From the NCBI GenBank assembly GCA_029939015.1, contig JAOZTV010000026.1, positions 1 through 16,639 on the forward strand: a stretch of 16,639 bases of DNA, read 5' to 3'. The stretch comes from Candidatus Aminicenantota bacterium. Lineage in GTDB: Bacteria > Acidobacteriota > Aminicenantia > UBA2199. Below the pieces are notes generated by a model that ran no database searches, was not told the origin of the DNA, and saw only the letters and a program-made list of their open reading frames with translations. The position numbers and the translations under genes were made by a program. The first letter of the stretch is position 1. The number at the start of each line of letters is the position of its first letter. This document shows, piece after piece, positions 7,118-14,326 of this stretch.

Positions 7118-8003
7118 ATAATCCAATAATAAATAATAAACCATAAATAATAAGAATTTTCCCTGTAAAACTTAAAAGTTTATTTAATGTTTTTCCGTCT
7201 TTTGTTGTTTTTAATACTTTATATGGATAGAAAACTAAAAATATAATAAATGCAGATATTGATGAGTATAAATATATAGGGTCATAAAGCCCCAAAGTCA
7301 ATGAGATAATTACTGCAATTATCAAACTATAAAGATATTCAAGTATTCCAAAATTTCTTCCAAATCTGACAACGAGTGTTTTTTTACCTGTTCGTTTGTC
7401 ATTATCATAGTCACGAATATTATTGACTACAAGGATGGCAACAGAAATAAGTCCGGGCCCAAAGCCTGCAATAATAACGGGAATATTGACAGAAAGCGTT
7501 TGAATATAATATGCACCTGCAAGAGATACCGGGCCAAAGAATATCAAAACAAAAATATCACCAAAACCAAGATATCCATAAGGTGAAGGGCCACCTGTAT
7601 AAAAATATCCTGCCAGAAGTGAGAATATTCCAATTATAATTATTGGAATGCCTCCTCTGTATATTAAGAATATTGATGAAACTATTATTAATAATAGAAC
7701 AAAATATATACTGTTTTTTATTTGTTTTTCTGACACAAGTCCAGCTTGAGTGACCCTTAAAGGTCCTATCCGATGTTCATCATCTCTTCCTTTTTTGAAA
7801 TCTGAATAATCATTTACAAGATTAGTGCCAATCTGTATCATAAGTGCACAGAATATGGTAATTAGACCTAAAAACAAATCAAACGAGTCCTGTTTAATTG
7901 CAATTGCTATACCCATAATTACCGGTACTATTGATGCCGGTAGAGTTTTGGGTCTTATTGCAAGCCACCATATCTTAAAAAAACTTAATTCTGTGTTTTT
8001 CAT
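7104..8003 (-). CDS. menA: 1,4-dihydroxy-2-naphthoate polyprenyltransferase (UbiA family)
   Basis: The 299-residue integral membrane protein would attach a polyprenyl chain to dihydroxynaphthoate, giving demethylmenaquinone. It begins with WWLAIRPKTLPASIVPV (12-28), typical of MenA. The first Asp-rich motif is NLVNDYSDFKKGRDDEHR (61-78) followed by GPLRVTQAGLV (80-90). The second is NNIRDYDNDKRTGKKTL, about residues 185-201. About eight or nine hydrophobic segments fit the UbiA fold. The ATG at 8003 is chosen. An in-frame TTG at 8021 would lie upstream of the predicted -10 and lacks a ribosome binding site. No Shine-Dalgarno precedes 8003, and TATAAT ends 6 bases before it, so the mRNA is probably leaderless. 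No other men genes are nearby. Confidence 0.88.
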   Translation of the reverse strand: MKNTELSFFKIWWLAIRPKTLPASIVPVIMGIAIAIKQDSFDLFLGLITIFCALMIQIGTNLVNDYSDFKKGRDDEHRIGPLRVTQAGLVSEKQIKNSIYFVLLLIIVSSIFLIYRGGIPIIIIGIFSLLAGYFYTGGPSPYGYLGFGDIFVLIFFGPVSLAGAYYIQTLSVNIPVIIAGFGPGLISVAILVVNNIRDYDNDKRTGKKTLVVRFGRNFGILEYLYSLIIAVIISLTLGLYDPIYLYSSISAFIIFLVFYPYKVLKTTKDGKTLNKLLSFTGKILIIYGLLFIIGLFINP

Positions 8004-8005
8004 AT

Positions 8006-8034
8006 TTGAATTATATAGCAAATTATGATATATT
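8006..8034 (+). promoter_or_regulatory. Promoter for the metal-handling cluster, extended -10
   Basis: TTGAAT (8006-8011), a 17-base spacer and TATATT (8029-8034) preceded by TG (8026-8027, the extended -10 arrangement). The start site would be near 8041, only a few bases before the ATG at 8044, and no Shine-Dalgarno is present. Its -35 overlaps the end of the menA -10, and its -10 overlaps the menA -35. Confidence 0.5.
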
Positions 8035-8038
8035 TCTA
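8010..8038 (-). promoter_or_regulatory. menA promoter (leaderless)
   Basis: On the minus strand TAGAAA (8038-8033, 4 of 6 to consensus) is followed after 17 bases by a perfect TATAAT (8015-8010). The menA ATG starts 6 bases after the -10. It lies on top of the plus-strand promoter of the neighbouring gene. Confidence 0.5.
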
Positions 8039-8043
8039 CTATT

Positions 8044-8337
8044 ATGCATATAGAAAGTAAATCTAAAAATATATTGATATTTGTGTCAGTACTATTATTT
8101 TTTATTTTTTTGACACTATTTTCACAAAATTTTCATAATCATTCAATTTTAGAAAAACATGATTCTGACTGTACTGTATTTTATTTTTTAAATCTGGCTT
8201 TTCTAATAAGTTCGATATATATATTTATTTTAGCTTTTAAGTTATTTAGAAAAAAAAATGTACCTTTATTAATAAAGGTGATGAAAAGTTACTTTATATT
8301 AACCTTTCATGCAAAAAGAGCACCCCCTATTATTTAA
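8044..8337 (+). CDS. Small His/Cys membrane protein with C-terminal RAPP motif, probably metal-related
   Basis: The 97-residue protein has two hydrophobic segments (about 9-27 and 47-66). Between them is a periplasm-facing metal-ligand-like stretch, FHNHSILEKHDSDC (30-43), with H31, H33, H39, D42 and C43. It ends HAKRAPPII (89-97). Small proteins with an HxH...DC segment and a terminal RAPP are, as I recall, a recurring type next to zinc or copper uptake genes (DUF2946-like), but their function is not established. It opens the cluster with the outer-membrane protein and ZnuA-like genes, which supports a role in metal acquisition or sensing. The second Cys of the DCxxC pattern in such proteins is absent here (DCTVF). 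Confidence 0.65.
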   Translation: MHIESKSKNILIFVSVLLFFIFLTLFSQNFHNHSILEKHDSDCTVFYFLNLAFLISSIYIFILAFKLFRKKNVPLLIKVMKSYFILTFHAKRAPPII

Positions 8338-8347
8338 TTATAATCTG

Positions 8348-8377
8348 AATTGAGCACGTTCAATTTAGAAATAAAGT
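8348..8377 (+). promoter_or_regulatory. Possible promoter with overlapping dyad before the outer-membrane protein gene
   Basis: AATTGA (8348-8353) and TCAATT (8360-8365) form a perfect 6+6 dyad around GCACGT. TTGAGC (8350-8355) followed after 16 bases by TAAAGT (8372-8377) is a fair -35/-10 pair whose -35 lies inside the dyad. This 77-base gap is the only sizeable one inside the cluster and may hold a metal-responsive operator. I cannot match it to a known Zur box. Confidence 0.3.
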
Positions 8378-8414
8378 AATTATTAAGATTTAAATTATTA
8401 TAATAGGAGGAAAA

Positions 8415-9686
8415 ATGAATTTCAAGATAAATAAATTTTTAATTATATTTTTATTACTTAGTTTTAACATACTTTTTAGTGACTCTACAGATGACAAAAT
8501 CAAAAATGACCCATTTTCTCAGAAGAGTTTTGTACCGGACATTTCATTTATTTTTGATTTTGCATATATAAGCAGAGGAATTGGTAATAGTGATTTGTCA
8601 CAAATATCAATGCCGGGGTTTTTGGGTGAGGGTAGTTCTAATACAGCACTTAAGAACGGATTTAACGTTCCATATGGATCATTAACCTTATACTCGGCAG
8701 TTGACCCATACTTTGAATTATTCACAGCATTAAAACTAACTGAAAATAGTTTTAAGATTGGTGAACTTTATGTCAGAACACAAAAGATACCATTTGGAAT
8801 GCAATTTAAATTTGGAAAGTTTTTAAGTAGTTTTGGAAGAATAAATGAGCAACATGCACATTCATGGGATTTTTTTGAAATTCCATTAATTTACAGAGCT
8901 GTTTTTGGTGGTGGGTATAATGATAAAGGGGTTCAGGCTAACTGGGTTGCACCCACAGATTTATATATAATGTTTGGTGTTGAAGCTTTTGCAGGTAACA
9001 ATGTTAATTGTTTTGGAACGAATGGCTTTACAATGATAGATTATGAAAATGAAGATGAAATAAAGGTTGAAGATGCAAAAACGGCAAATAGCTATACCTT
9101 CTATTTGAAAAGTTCAATTGACATAGGTGAATTGACTTTTCTTTATGGTGCTTCATTAATGAAAGGAAAGGCAAGGTTAAACAATTTCAATAGTGGTTCC
9201 CCTCATGGATTTTATGGTGATACGGAAATATTTGGTTTTGACCTTACTGCAAAATATTTCATAGATTCATATACATATCTAAGTTTTCAATCTGAATATA
9301 TAAATAGAGATATGTCAGGAACAAAATATTTAGCTAATGGTGATATAGATGGCAACTTAGTTGTTGCTCCAATTATTTATGACAAAAAACAAAGTGGTAT
9401 CTATTCACAATTTATATATAGATTTGATAGATTATGGAGAACAGGGATAAGATATGATGTAATTTACAAGAATGATTTTATTCTGGATGTTTCGCAAAAT
9501 AGTTTTTCGGATAATCTTTCAAGAATTTCAGTTATGTTAGAGTATAGCCCAACTGGATTTTCACGAATAAGGTTGCAATATAATAAGAATAAGTATCAAT
9601 TTATTGATAATGTTCTAAAAGAAAACAACGAACTTATTCTAAATTTTAATTTTTCTATTGGTGCACATGGTGCACATTCATTTTAA
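8415..9686 (+). CDS. Putative outer-membrane beta-barrel for metal uptake
   Basis: The 423-residue protein has a signal peptide (about 1-22, LLSFNILFS), then alternating beta-strand segments to a C-terminal Phe, as in outer-membrane barrels. Distinctive features are SFGRINEQHAHSWDFFEIPL (139-158) with H147 and H149, RAVFGGGYNDKGVQANWVAPTD (161-182) and a C-terminal GAHGAHSF (416-423). As I recall, this HxHxWDF/KGVQ combination marks barrel proteins encoded beside zinc-type ABC transporters in several Gram-negative lineages, and transport of the metal is inferred from that context only. AGGAGG at about 8406-8411 gives a clear start. It lies 15 bases before the binding-protein gene, so they are one operon. 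Confidence 0.7.
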   Translation: MNFKINKFLIIFLLLSFNILFSDSTDDKIKNDPFSQKSFVPDISFIFDFAYISRGIGNSDLSQISMPGFLGEGSSNTALKNGFNVPYGSLTLYSAVDPYFELFTALKLTENSFKIGELYVRTQKIPFGMQFKFGKFLSSFGRINEQHAHSWDFFEIPLIYRAVFGGGYNDKGVQANWVAPTDLYIMFGVEAFAGNNVNCFGTNGFTMIDYENEDEIKVEDAKTANSYTFYLKSSIDIGELTFLYGASLMKGKARLNNFNSGSPHGFYGDTEIFGFDLTAKYFIDSYTYLSFQSEYINRDMSGTKYLANGDIDGNLVVAPIIYDKKQSGIYSQFIYRFDRLWRTGIRYDVIYKNDFILDVSQNSFSDNLSRISVMLEYSPTGFSRIRLQYNKNKYQFIDNVLKENNELILNFNFSIGAHGAHSF

Positions 9687-9701
9687 AAAGGAGAAATAGT
9701 A

Positions 9702-10589
9702 ATGAAAAAAATAATAGTATTAATAATAATTTTAATGTTAAATATCGTTTTAGTTGCAAAATTAAGAGTTGTAGCTACATATCCGTATATTTCTGATATT
9801 TTAAAAAATATTGGAAAAGAAAGGATAAAGATAACTACCCTTGCAAAGGGTAGTAGAGATCCGCATTTTATAACACCGAAGCCGTCACATATCGCAAAGC
9901 TAAGAAAGGCAGACCTTTTTGTGATTAATGGTGGACAACTTGAAATGGGATGGGTGCCGCCTCTAATTAGACAGGCAAACAATTCTAAGATAAGTTCCCA
10001 GGGTGATGGTTTTCTGGATCTTTTTAATTATATAGAACCTATTGAAAAACCAAGCAGTATTTCAAGAGCTAATGGAAATGTCCATCCTGATGGTAACCCT
10101 CATTTTATTCTAAACCCAGATAATGTTCTATTGCTTGCTGATGCAATTACTAAAAAGTTATCTATGCTTGATAAAGCAAATATGGATTTTTATTCAAGTA
10201 ATAATAAAATATTTAAAGATAAGTTTAATGAAAAAATAATAAGTTGGGTAGCCCAGATGGATAAACTAAAGGGACTAAAGGTTGTTCAATATCATAAGTT
10301 ATTCAATTATTTTTTTTATAAATTTAAATTAAATGAGATAGCGACAGTTGAACCATTGCCTGGAATTCCACCCTCTCCGAAGCATATTAACAAAGTAATA
10401 AAAATTGTTAAAGATGAAAATGCAAGGTTTGTGATACAAGATGTTTATCACAGTCAAAAAGCGTCAAAGTATGTAACGAAAAAAAGTGAAGCAAAATTAG
10501 TTGTGTTACCTCATGATGTATATGCAGTAAAAGAGGCTGATAATATATTCACTTTATTTGATACTATAATTGAGAGGTTACAAAAATGA
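9702..10589 (+). CDS. Periplasmic metal-binding protein, ZnuA/TroA family (cluster A-I)
   Basis: The 295-residue protein has a cleavable signal (1-19) and no lipobox. Ligand motifs of metal-binding ABC receptors are present: RDPHFITPKPSH (52-63, H55), NVHPDGNPHFILNP (126-139, H134), VVQYHKLFNYF (194-204, H198) and a C-terminal EADNIFTLFD (278-287), whose D280 is a likely fourth ligand. TVEPLPGIPPSPKH (215-228) is typical of a subgroup common in anaerobic Gram-negatives. The His-rich loop of classical ZnuA is missing. Zinc is the likeliest metal, with manganese or iron not excluded. Start supported by AAGGAG 11 bases upstream. Its TGA overlaps the permease ATG (ATGA). Confidence 0.85.
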   Translation: MKKIIVLIIILMLNIVLVAKLRVVATYPYISDILKNIGKERIKITTLAKGSRDPHFITPKPSHIAKLRKADLFVINGGQLEMGWVPPLIRQANNSKISSQGDGFLDLFNYIEPIEKPSSISRANGNVHPDGNPHFILNPDNVLLLADAITKKLSMLDKANMDFYSSNNKIFKDKFNEKIISWVAQMDKLKGLKVVQYHKLFNYFFYKFKLNEIATVEPLPGIPPSPKHINKVIKIVKDENARFVIQDVYHSQKASKYVTKKSEAKLVVLPHDVYAVKEADNIFTLFDTIIERLQK

Positions 10590-11347
10590 TAGATATTTTA
10601 TTATCTGCTTTTTTTCTTTCTGTAGTATTGCTTGGAATACATTCGTATTTTGGATTGGAAATTATTAAACGAGGAATTATTTTTACAGATCTTGCAATTG
10701 GTCAAATGGCAGCCCTAGGGGCTGCTGTTTCCATTCTGTTTTTTTCAGGTGAGCATAGTTATGTGATATCTCTCGCTTTTGCATTTTTTGCTGGCTTACT
10801 TAATAGTATTGCTGCAAAAAGAGTTAAAAATCTTGAAGCATTTATAGGATTAATATATGCATTTGGTGTTTCAGGAGTGTTTATTCTCCTCTCAAAATCG
10901 GCTCATGGTACTGAGGCATTATCAAATCTGTTAGCAGCAGATATTATTTTCACACCTCATGCTGACATAATTAAAACGGCTGTTCTTTATTCTGCAATTG
11001 GAGTAATTATTTATTTTGTAAATAAGAAATTAACAGGAATAATAAGAGAAATTCTATTTTTTACATTATTTGCAATTACTGTAACAAGCTCCGTAAGGCT
11101 AGCCGGTGTTTTTGTTGTCTTTACTTTACTTATTGCCCCTGCTTTTATATCATTAAAATTTGCAAGGAAGAGAATCATTTTTTTCTCTTGGGTTATAGGA
11201 ATAATAATTAATTTAATGGCAATAGCAACATCATATTATTTTGATTTACCAACTGGATATTCAATTGTATTTTTTCATACTTTAATAGCAATAATTACAG
11301 CATTTATTCCAGTAAAAAAAAATTCTAATATTGACAAGATCGAATAA
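10586..11347 (+). CDS. Metal ABC transporter permease, ABC-3 (ZnuB) family
   Basis: The 253-residue inner-membrane protein has about seven or eight hydrophobic segments. Family features are GLEIIKRGIIFTDLAIGQMAALGAAV (residues 23-48, where the family has a conserved DxAxxQ-like element), LEAFIGLIYAFG (83-94) and SVRLAGVFVVFTLLIAPAF (169-187), the segment contacting the ATPase. It overlaps the binding-protein gene by four bases, so it is translationally coupled and almost surely its partner. No ZnuC-type ATPase follows. The next genes are a tungstate-type permease and its ATPase. Confidence 0.85.
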   Translation: MIDILLSAFFLSVVLLGIHSYFGLEIIKRGIIFTDLAIGQMAALGAAVSILFFSGEHSYVISLAFAFFAGLLNSIAAKRVKNLEAFIGLIYAFGVSGVFILLSKSAHGTEALSNLLAADIIFTPHADIIKTAVLYSAIGVIIYFVNKKLTGIIREILFFTLFAITVTSSVRLAGVFVVFTLLIAPAFISLKFARKRIIFFSWVIGIIINLMAIATSYYFDLPTGYSIVFFHTLIAIITAFIPVKKNSNIDKIE

Positions 11348-11388
11348 TAATCTTAAAATTTGAATTAATCTGGAGGTAATAATGAAAA

Positions 11389-12078
11389 ATGTTTTTTGAT
11401 GCATTTGAAAATATATTTTTGATAATAAGTTCGGGAAGTACTGATTTAGGCATAATTGTATGGATCTCTTTGGAGGTGACTCTAATTGCTACAATTATTG
11501 CCTCAGTTTTTGGTATTATTATTGGGTTTATACTTGCAATTACTGAATTCAAATTCAAACAATTGATAATCTCAATATTGAATACAAGTTTAGCAATTCC
11601 TACTGTTGTCATAGGTTTGTTTTTATATGGTCTATTATCAAGAAGTGGTGTATTTGGAAATTTTTCACTACTCTATACAAAAACTGCAATAATAATTGGT
11701 CAAACTGTTTTGATTTTTCCAATTATTATTACTTTTGTTCATTCTGCAATCAAGGCAGTTGACCCGGGAATAGAGAAAACTGCAAGGAGTCTTGGTGCCG
11801 GTAGATATCATACTTCTCTTGCAATAATGAGAGAAGCTAAATTTGGTGTTATGCTGGCAATTATTGCAGCCTTTGGAAGAGGTATTTCAGAGGTTGGCAT
11901 ATCAATGATGTTAGGGGGCAATATTGCAGGTTATACAAGGAATATGACTACAACTATTGCACTTGAACATAATAAAGGAGATTTTTCTCTTGCTCTTGCG
12001 GTTGGATTGATATTGCTTATTATCACATTTGGAATAAATATGGTCTTTCACTATATACAGAGAATTAATAAAAGATAA
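11389..12078 (+). CDS. tupB: Tungstate-type ABC transporter permease
   Basis: The 229-residue protein has about five hydrophobic segments of the BPD_transp_1 type. The EAA-loop region reads TARSLGAGRYHTSLAIMREA (131-150). AAFGRGISEVG (160-170) and GGNIAGYTRNMTTTIALEH (176-194) are the signature stretch of TupB/WtpB-like permeases. The ATPase gene follows with a one-base overlap. GGAGGT at 11372-11377 is 11 bases from this ATG but 4 from an out-of-frame ATG at 11382, which would give only a five-codon peptide. The true start may involve the neighbouring T6 run. Tungstate or molybdate is the inferred substrate, and no binding protein (TupA) is encoded here. Confidence 0.82.
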   Translation: MFFDAFENIFLIISSGSTDLGIIVWISLEVTLIATIIASVFGIIIGFILAITEFKFKQLIISILNTSLAIPTVVIGLFLYGLLSRSGVFGNFSLLYTKTAIIIGQTVLIFPIIITFVHSAIKAVDPGIEKTARSLGAGRYHTSLAIMREAKFGVMLAIIAAFGRGISEVGISMMLGGNIAGYTRNMTTTIALEHNKGDFSLALAVGLILLIITFGINMVFHYIQRINKR

Positions 12079-13052
12079 TGTATGAATTAAAAAATATACT
12101 AAAAACATACGGAACAAAAACCGTTTTATCAATAGATAAACTAATAATTAAAGATAAAAATATAACGGCTATTTCAGGCCCGAATGGTTCAGGCAAAAGT
12201 ACTCTATTAGAAATATTAGCAGGGATACAAAAACCAACAGAGGGTCAGATACAATTTAAAAACAAAAATATAGTTAAACGAAAACCAGGACAAGTTATTA
12301 TTATCTTGCAAAACCCTATTATGTTTAATACGAGTGTATATTCAAATATTGCATTTGGATTAAAGGTTAAAAAAACTGATAAAAAAACAATAAAACAAAA
12401 AATTGAAGCTGTATTAGTTCTTGTAAATTTAAATGGTTTTGCTAAACAGAATGCAAGGACTTTATCCGGTGGAGAAAAACAGAGGCTTGCAATTGCAAGG
12501 GCTTTAGTATTAGAACCAGATATAATATTGATGGACGAGCCAACAAGCGGACTGGATGTTCAAGCCAAAGAGCAATTAAAAAAAACTATTAAAACTATAC
12601 ATAAAGACAAAAAAATAGACTTTATTATAGCTAGCCATGATACAGAATTTTTATTTCAGACTGCGACAGATGCATTCAGTCTATTAAATGGGCAACAGGC
12701 GCCAGTTTCTGTTGAGAATCTTTTTAGTGGTGTGATTAACGCCAATGGTAATTTCATAATAGATAGTGGTGTTGAAATGACTTTATCAACATTTAAAAGA
12801 GGTAAGGCCAATATACTTATTTTTCCTGAAAATATTGTGTTATCAAAGCACTTATTAAAAAGCAGTATGACAAATGTGTTTAAGGGCGAGGTCATTAAAT
12901 TGATTAAATTTGATAACGAAATAAAAGTATGGGTTGATATTGGTATAGAACTTTGCTGTAAAATAACGCCAATTTCTTTGAAAAAAATGCAAATAACAAT
13001 TGCTGATAATATCTTTGTTGAATTTAAAGCTACAGCAATAAAGGTGTATTAA
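12078..13052 (+). CDS. tupC: ABC transporter ATPase with C-terminal TOBE-like domain (tungstate type)
   Basis: The 324-residue protein has a complete nucleotide-binding domain: Walker A GPNGSGKST (34-42), Q-loop Q78, signature LSGGE (129-133), Walker B IILMDEP (149-155) with D-loop SGLD (157-160), and switch His H187 (ASHD). The remaining roughly 120 residues contain ANILIFPENIVLS and NVFKGEVIKLIKFDNEIKV, the pattern of a TOBE/Mop-type domain that in molybdate and tungstate importers can bind oxyanion and regulate transport. Its ATG overlaps the tupB stop. It is the only ATPase near the orphan ZnuB-like permease, so it might power both systems, although dedicated pairing with TupB is more conservative. 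Confidence 0.83.
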   Translation: MYELKNILKTYGTKTVLSIDKLIIKDKNITAISGPNGSGKSTLLEILAGIQKPTEGQIQFKNKNIVKRKPGQVIIILQNPIMFNTSVYSNIAFGLKVKKTDKKTIKQKIEAVLVLVNLNGFAKQNARTLSGGEKQRLAIARALVLEPDIILMDEPTSGLDVQAKEQLKKTIKTIHKDKKIDFIIASHDTEFLFQTATDAFSLLNGQQAPVSVENLFSGVINANGNFIIDSGVEMTLSTFKRGKANILIFPENIVLSKHLLKSSMTNVFKGEVIKLIKFDNEIKVWVDIGIELCCKITPISLKKMQITIADNIFVEFKATAIKVY

Positions 13053-13087
13053 AAATATTACTATAATAAAAATATTGTATCAATTTT

Positions 13088-13116
13088 GGGACAAAAAACT
13101 TTGTTTTTGTTATAAT
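13088..13116 (+). promoter_or_regulatory. Promoter for the PEGA lipoprotein gene
   Basis: GGGACA (13088-13093, 4 of 6) is followed after 17 bases by a perfect TATAAT (13111-13116), giving a leader of about 57 bases. The leader carries small alternative stems around GGCAGG/TGCCTG (13122-13138). A near-palindrome ACCTAA-A-TTAGGT (13152-13164) sits directly before the ribosome binding site AAAGGAG (13167-13173), where pairing could limit ribosome access. Confidence 0.5.
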
Positions 13117-13179
13117 AAATTGGCAGGTAAAATGCCTGTATATTATTTAAAACCTAAATTAGGTATAAAGGAGAATATT

Positions 13180-13860
13180 ATGAAAAGAATGACTTATCTT
13201 ACATTTGTTATACTTGCTATTATGTTTTTGACATCCTGTACAATTCATTTCCCTTATGATTATGAAATGACAGCAAGACAGAATAAAATAGTTTTTAAAA
13301 TTATACCTGAAGATGCACTCTTGCTTTTAAATGGCAAAATGATAGGTGAAGCATACGAGTTTTCTACATGGGAATCAGCCTTGAGCTTATCTTCAAAGAA
13401 TAATGAAATAATTGTCAAACGTGACGGTTATATTGAAGAGGTTATTGATTTACACGAATATAGTGGAAGAGAATTTATAGTAAAATTAAACTTGAAAAAG
13501 GCAAAAGAGTATAAAAGAAAAAGAATTATAATTAAAAAAAAACAATTAGAAAAGAAAGATGTTGGTATTGCGGTGAAACCAAGGGAATTAGAAAAACCTG
13601 AAACAAAGCTTGAGAAAGAACAAACCTTATCAAAAACGAGTGTCTCTTTAATGGTTAAACCAGCTGAATCGGCAATATATATTAATAAAAAATTCTGGGG
13701 GATATCACCCAATTCAGGAAAGATTAATTTAATACTAAAAAAAGGAAAATATACAATAGAAATAATAAAACCTGGATTTAAAAATATATTAAAAAACGTC
13801 ATTATTTCAGGCAATAAAAAAGTTTTAAATTTAAAGTTTAATTTGTTAAAAAATAATTGA
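13180..13860 (+). CDS. PEGA-domain lipoprotein
   Basis: The 226-residue protein starts at the ATG after AAAGGAG. An in-frame extension back to 13075 would run through the promoter. A lipoprotein signal ends in FLTSC, making Cys20 the lipid-modified residue. Two PEGA-like beta domains are visible. The first (about 36-105) contains FKIIPEDALLLLNGKMIGEA. The second (about 154-222) reads SLMVKPAESAIYINKKFWGI and then KKGKYTIEIIKPGFK. They are joined by a Lys/Glu-rich linker (about 106-150). Such domains occur in envelope proteins that bind cell-surface polymers or other proteins, and the specific role here is unknown. It forms its own transcription unit after the transporter cluster. Confidence 0.8.
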   Translation: MKRMTYLTFVILAIMFLTSCTIHFPYDYEMTARQNKIVFKIIPEDALLLLNGKMIGEAYEFSTWESALSLSSKNNEIIVKRDGYIEEVIDLHEYSGREFIVKLNLKKAKEYKRKRIIIKKKQLEKKDVGIAVKPRELEKPETKLEKEQTLSKTSVSLMVKPAESAIYINKKFWGISPNSGKINLILKKGKYTIEIIKPGFKNILKNVIISGNKKVLNLKFNLLKNN

Positions 13861-13918
13861 ATTTGTAGATTTAACTATCTTTTTGTGATACTCTCTAATG
13901 TACTAAATTGGAGGGAAT

Positions 13919-14326
13919 ATGGCTTTATTTAATTGGAACGATAGTTATAGTGTAGGCGTTAAGCAATTTGACGATGATCATAAAGGGTTAGTTAATTATT
14001 TGAATGAGATGTTTGATTTAATGTCAAAAAAAAAACCAAAAGAAGAAATAAAGCCTGTTTTAGACGGATTAAAGGCTTATACGGTTACTCATTTTAAAAA
14101 TGAGGAAAAGCTTTTTGATAAATATGATTATCCAGATACTGAGGTTCATAAAGAAAAACATAAAGAATTTGTTGATAAGGTAGTTGAATTCTATGATGGC
14201 TTTAATTCAGGTAAACTCATGCTCAATATAGAAGTTATGAATTTTTTAAAAGACTGGTTAAAATTGCATATTAACGGTATGGATAAACACTATACTAAGT
14301 TTCTCAATGCAAAAGGTGAGTTTTAA
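13919..14326 (+). CDS. Bacteriohemerythrin
   Basis: The 135-residue protein is a full single-domain hemerythrin that binds O2 reversibly at a non-heme di-iron site. All seven ligands are visible: H21 (DDDH), H58 and E62 (HFKNEE), H77 and H81 (HKEKH), H117 and D122 (HINGMD). There is no signal peptide, so it is cytoplasmic. Likely jobs are oxygen buffering or sensing, or iron storage in a microaerophile or anaerobe. GGAGGG (13910-13915) sets the start. The preceding 58 bases hold only a weak promoter candidate (GATACT at 13887-13892). Its stop codon directly abuts the stop of mnmA on the other strand with no base between. Confidence 0.95.
   Translation: MALFNWNDSYSVGVKQFDDDHKGLVNYLNEMFDLMSKKKPKEEIKPVLDGLKAYTVTHFKNEEKLFDKYDYPDTEVHKEKHKEFVDKVVEFYDGFNSGKLMLNIEVMNFLKDWLKLHINGMDKHYTKFLNAKGEF

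Noticed and set aside
8004..8021. TTG start for menA at 8021
   Set aside because: It lies upstream of the perfect -10 and has no ribosome binding site. MenA homology begins after the ATG at 8003.
7825..8028. Plus-strand reading frame antisense to the start of menA, and similar short antisense frames elsewhere
   Set aside because: They lie inside clearly coding genes on the other strand, lack ribosome binding sites and show no recognisable protein features.
11348..11388. Moco or tungsten riboswitch before tupB
   Set aside because: The gap is only 41 bases and shows no long conserved stem.
13075..13179. 35-residue extension of the PEGA lipoprotein
   Set aside because: It crosses a TATAAT promoter and a dyad. 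The ATG at 13180 has AAAGGAG and begins a proper lipoprotein signal.
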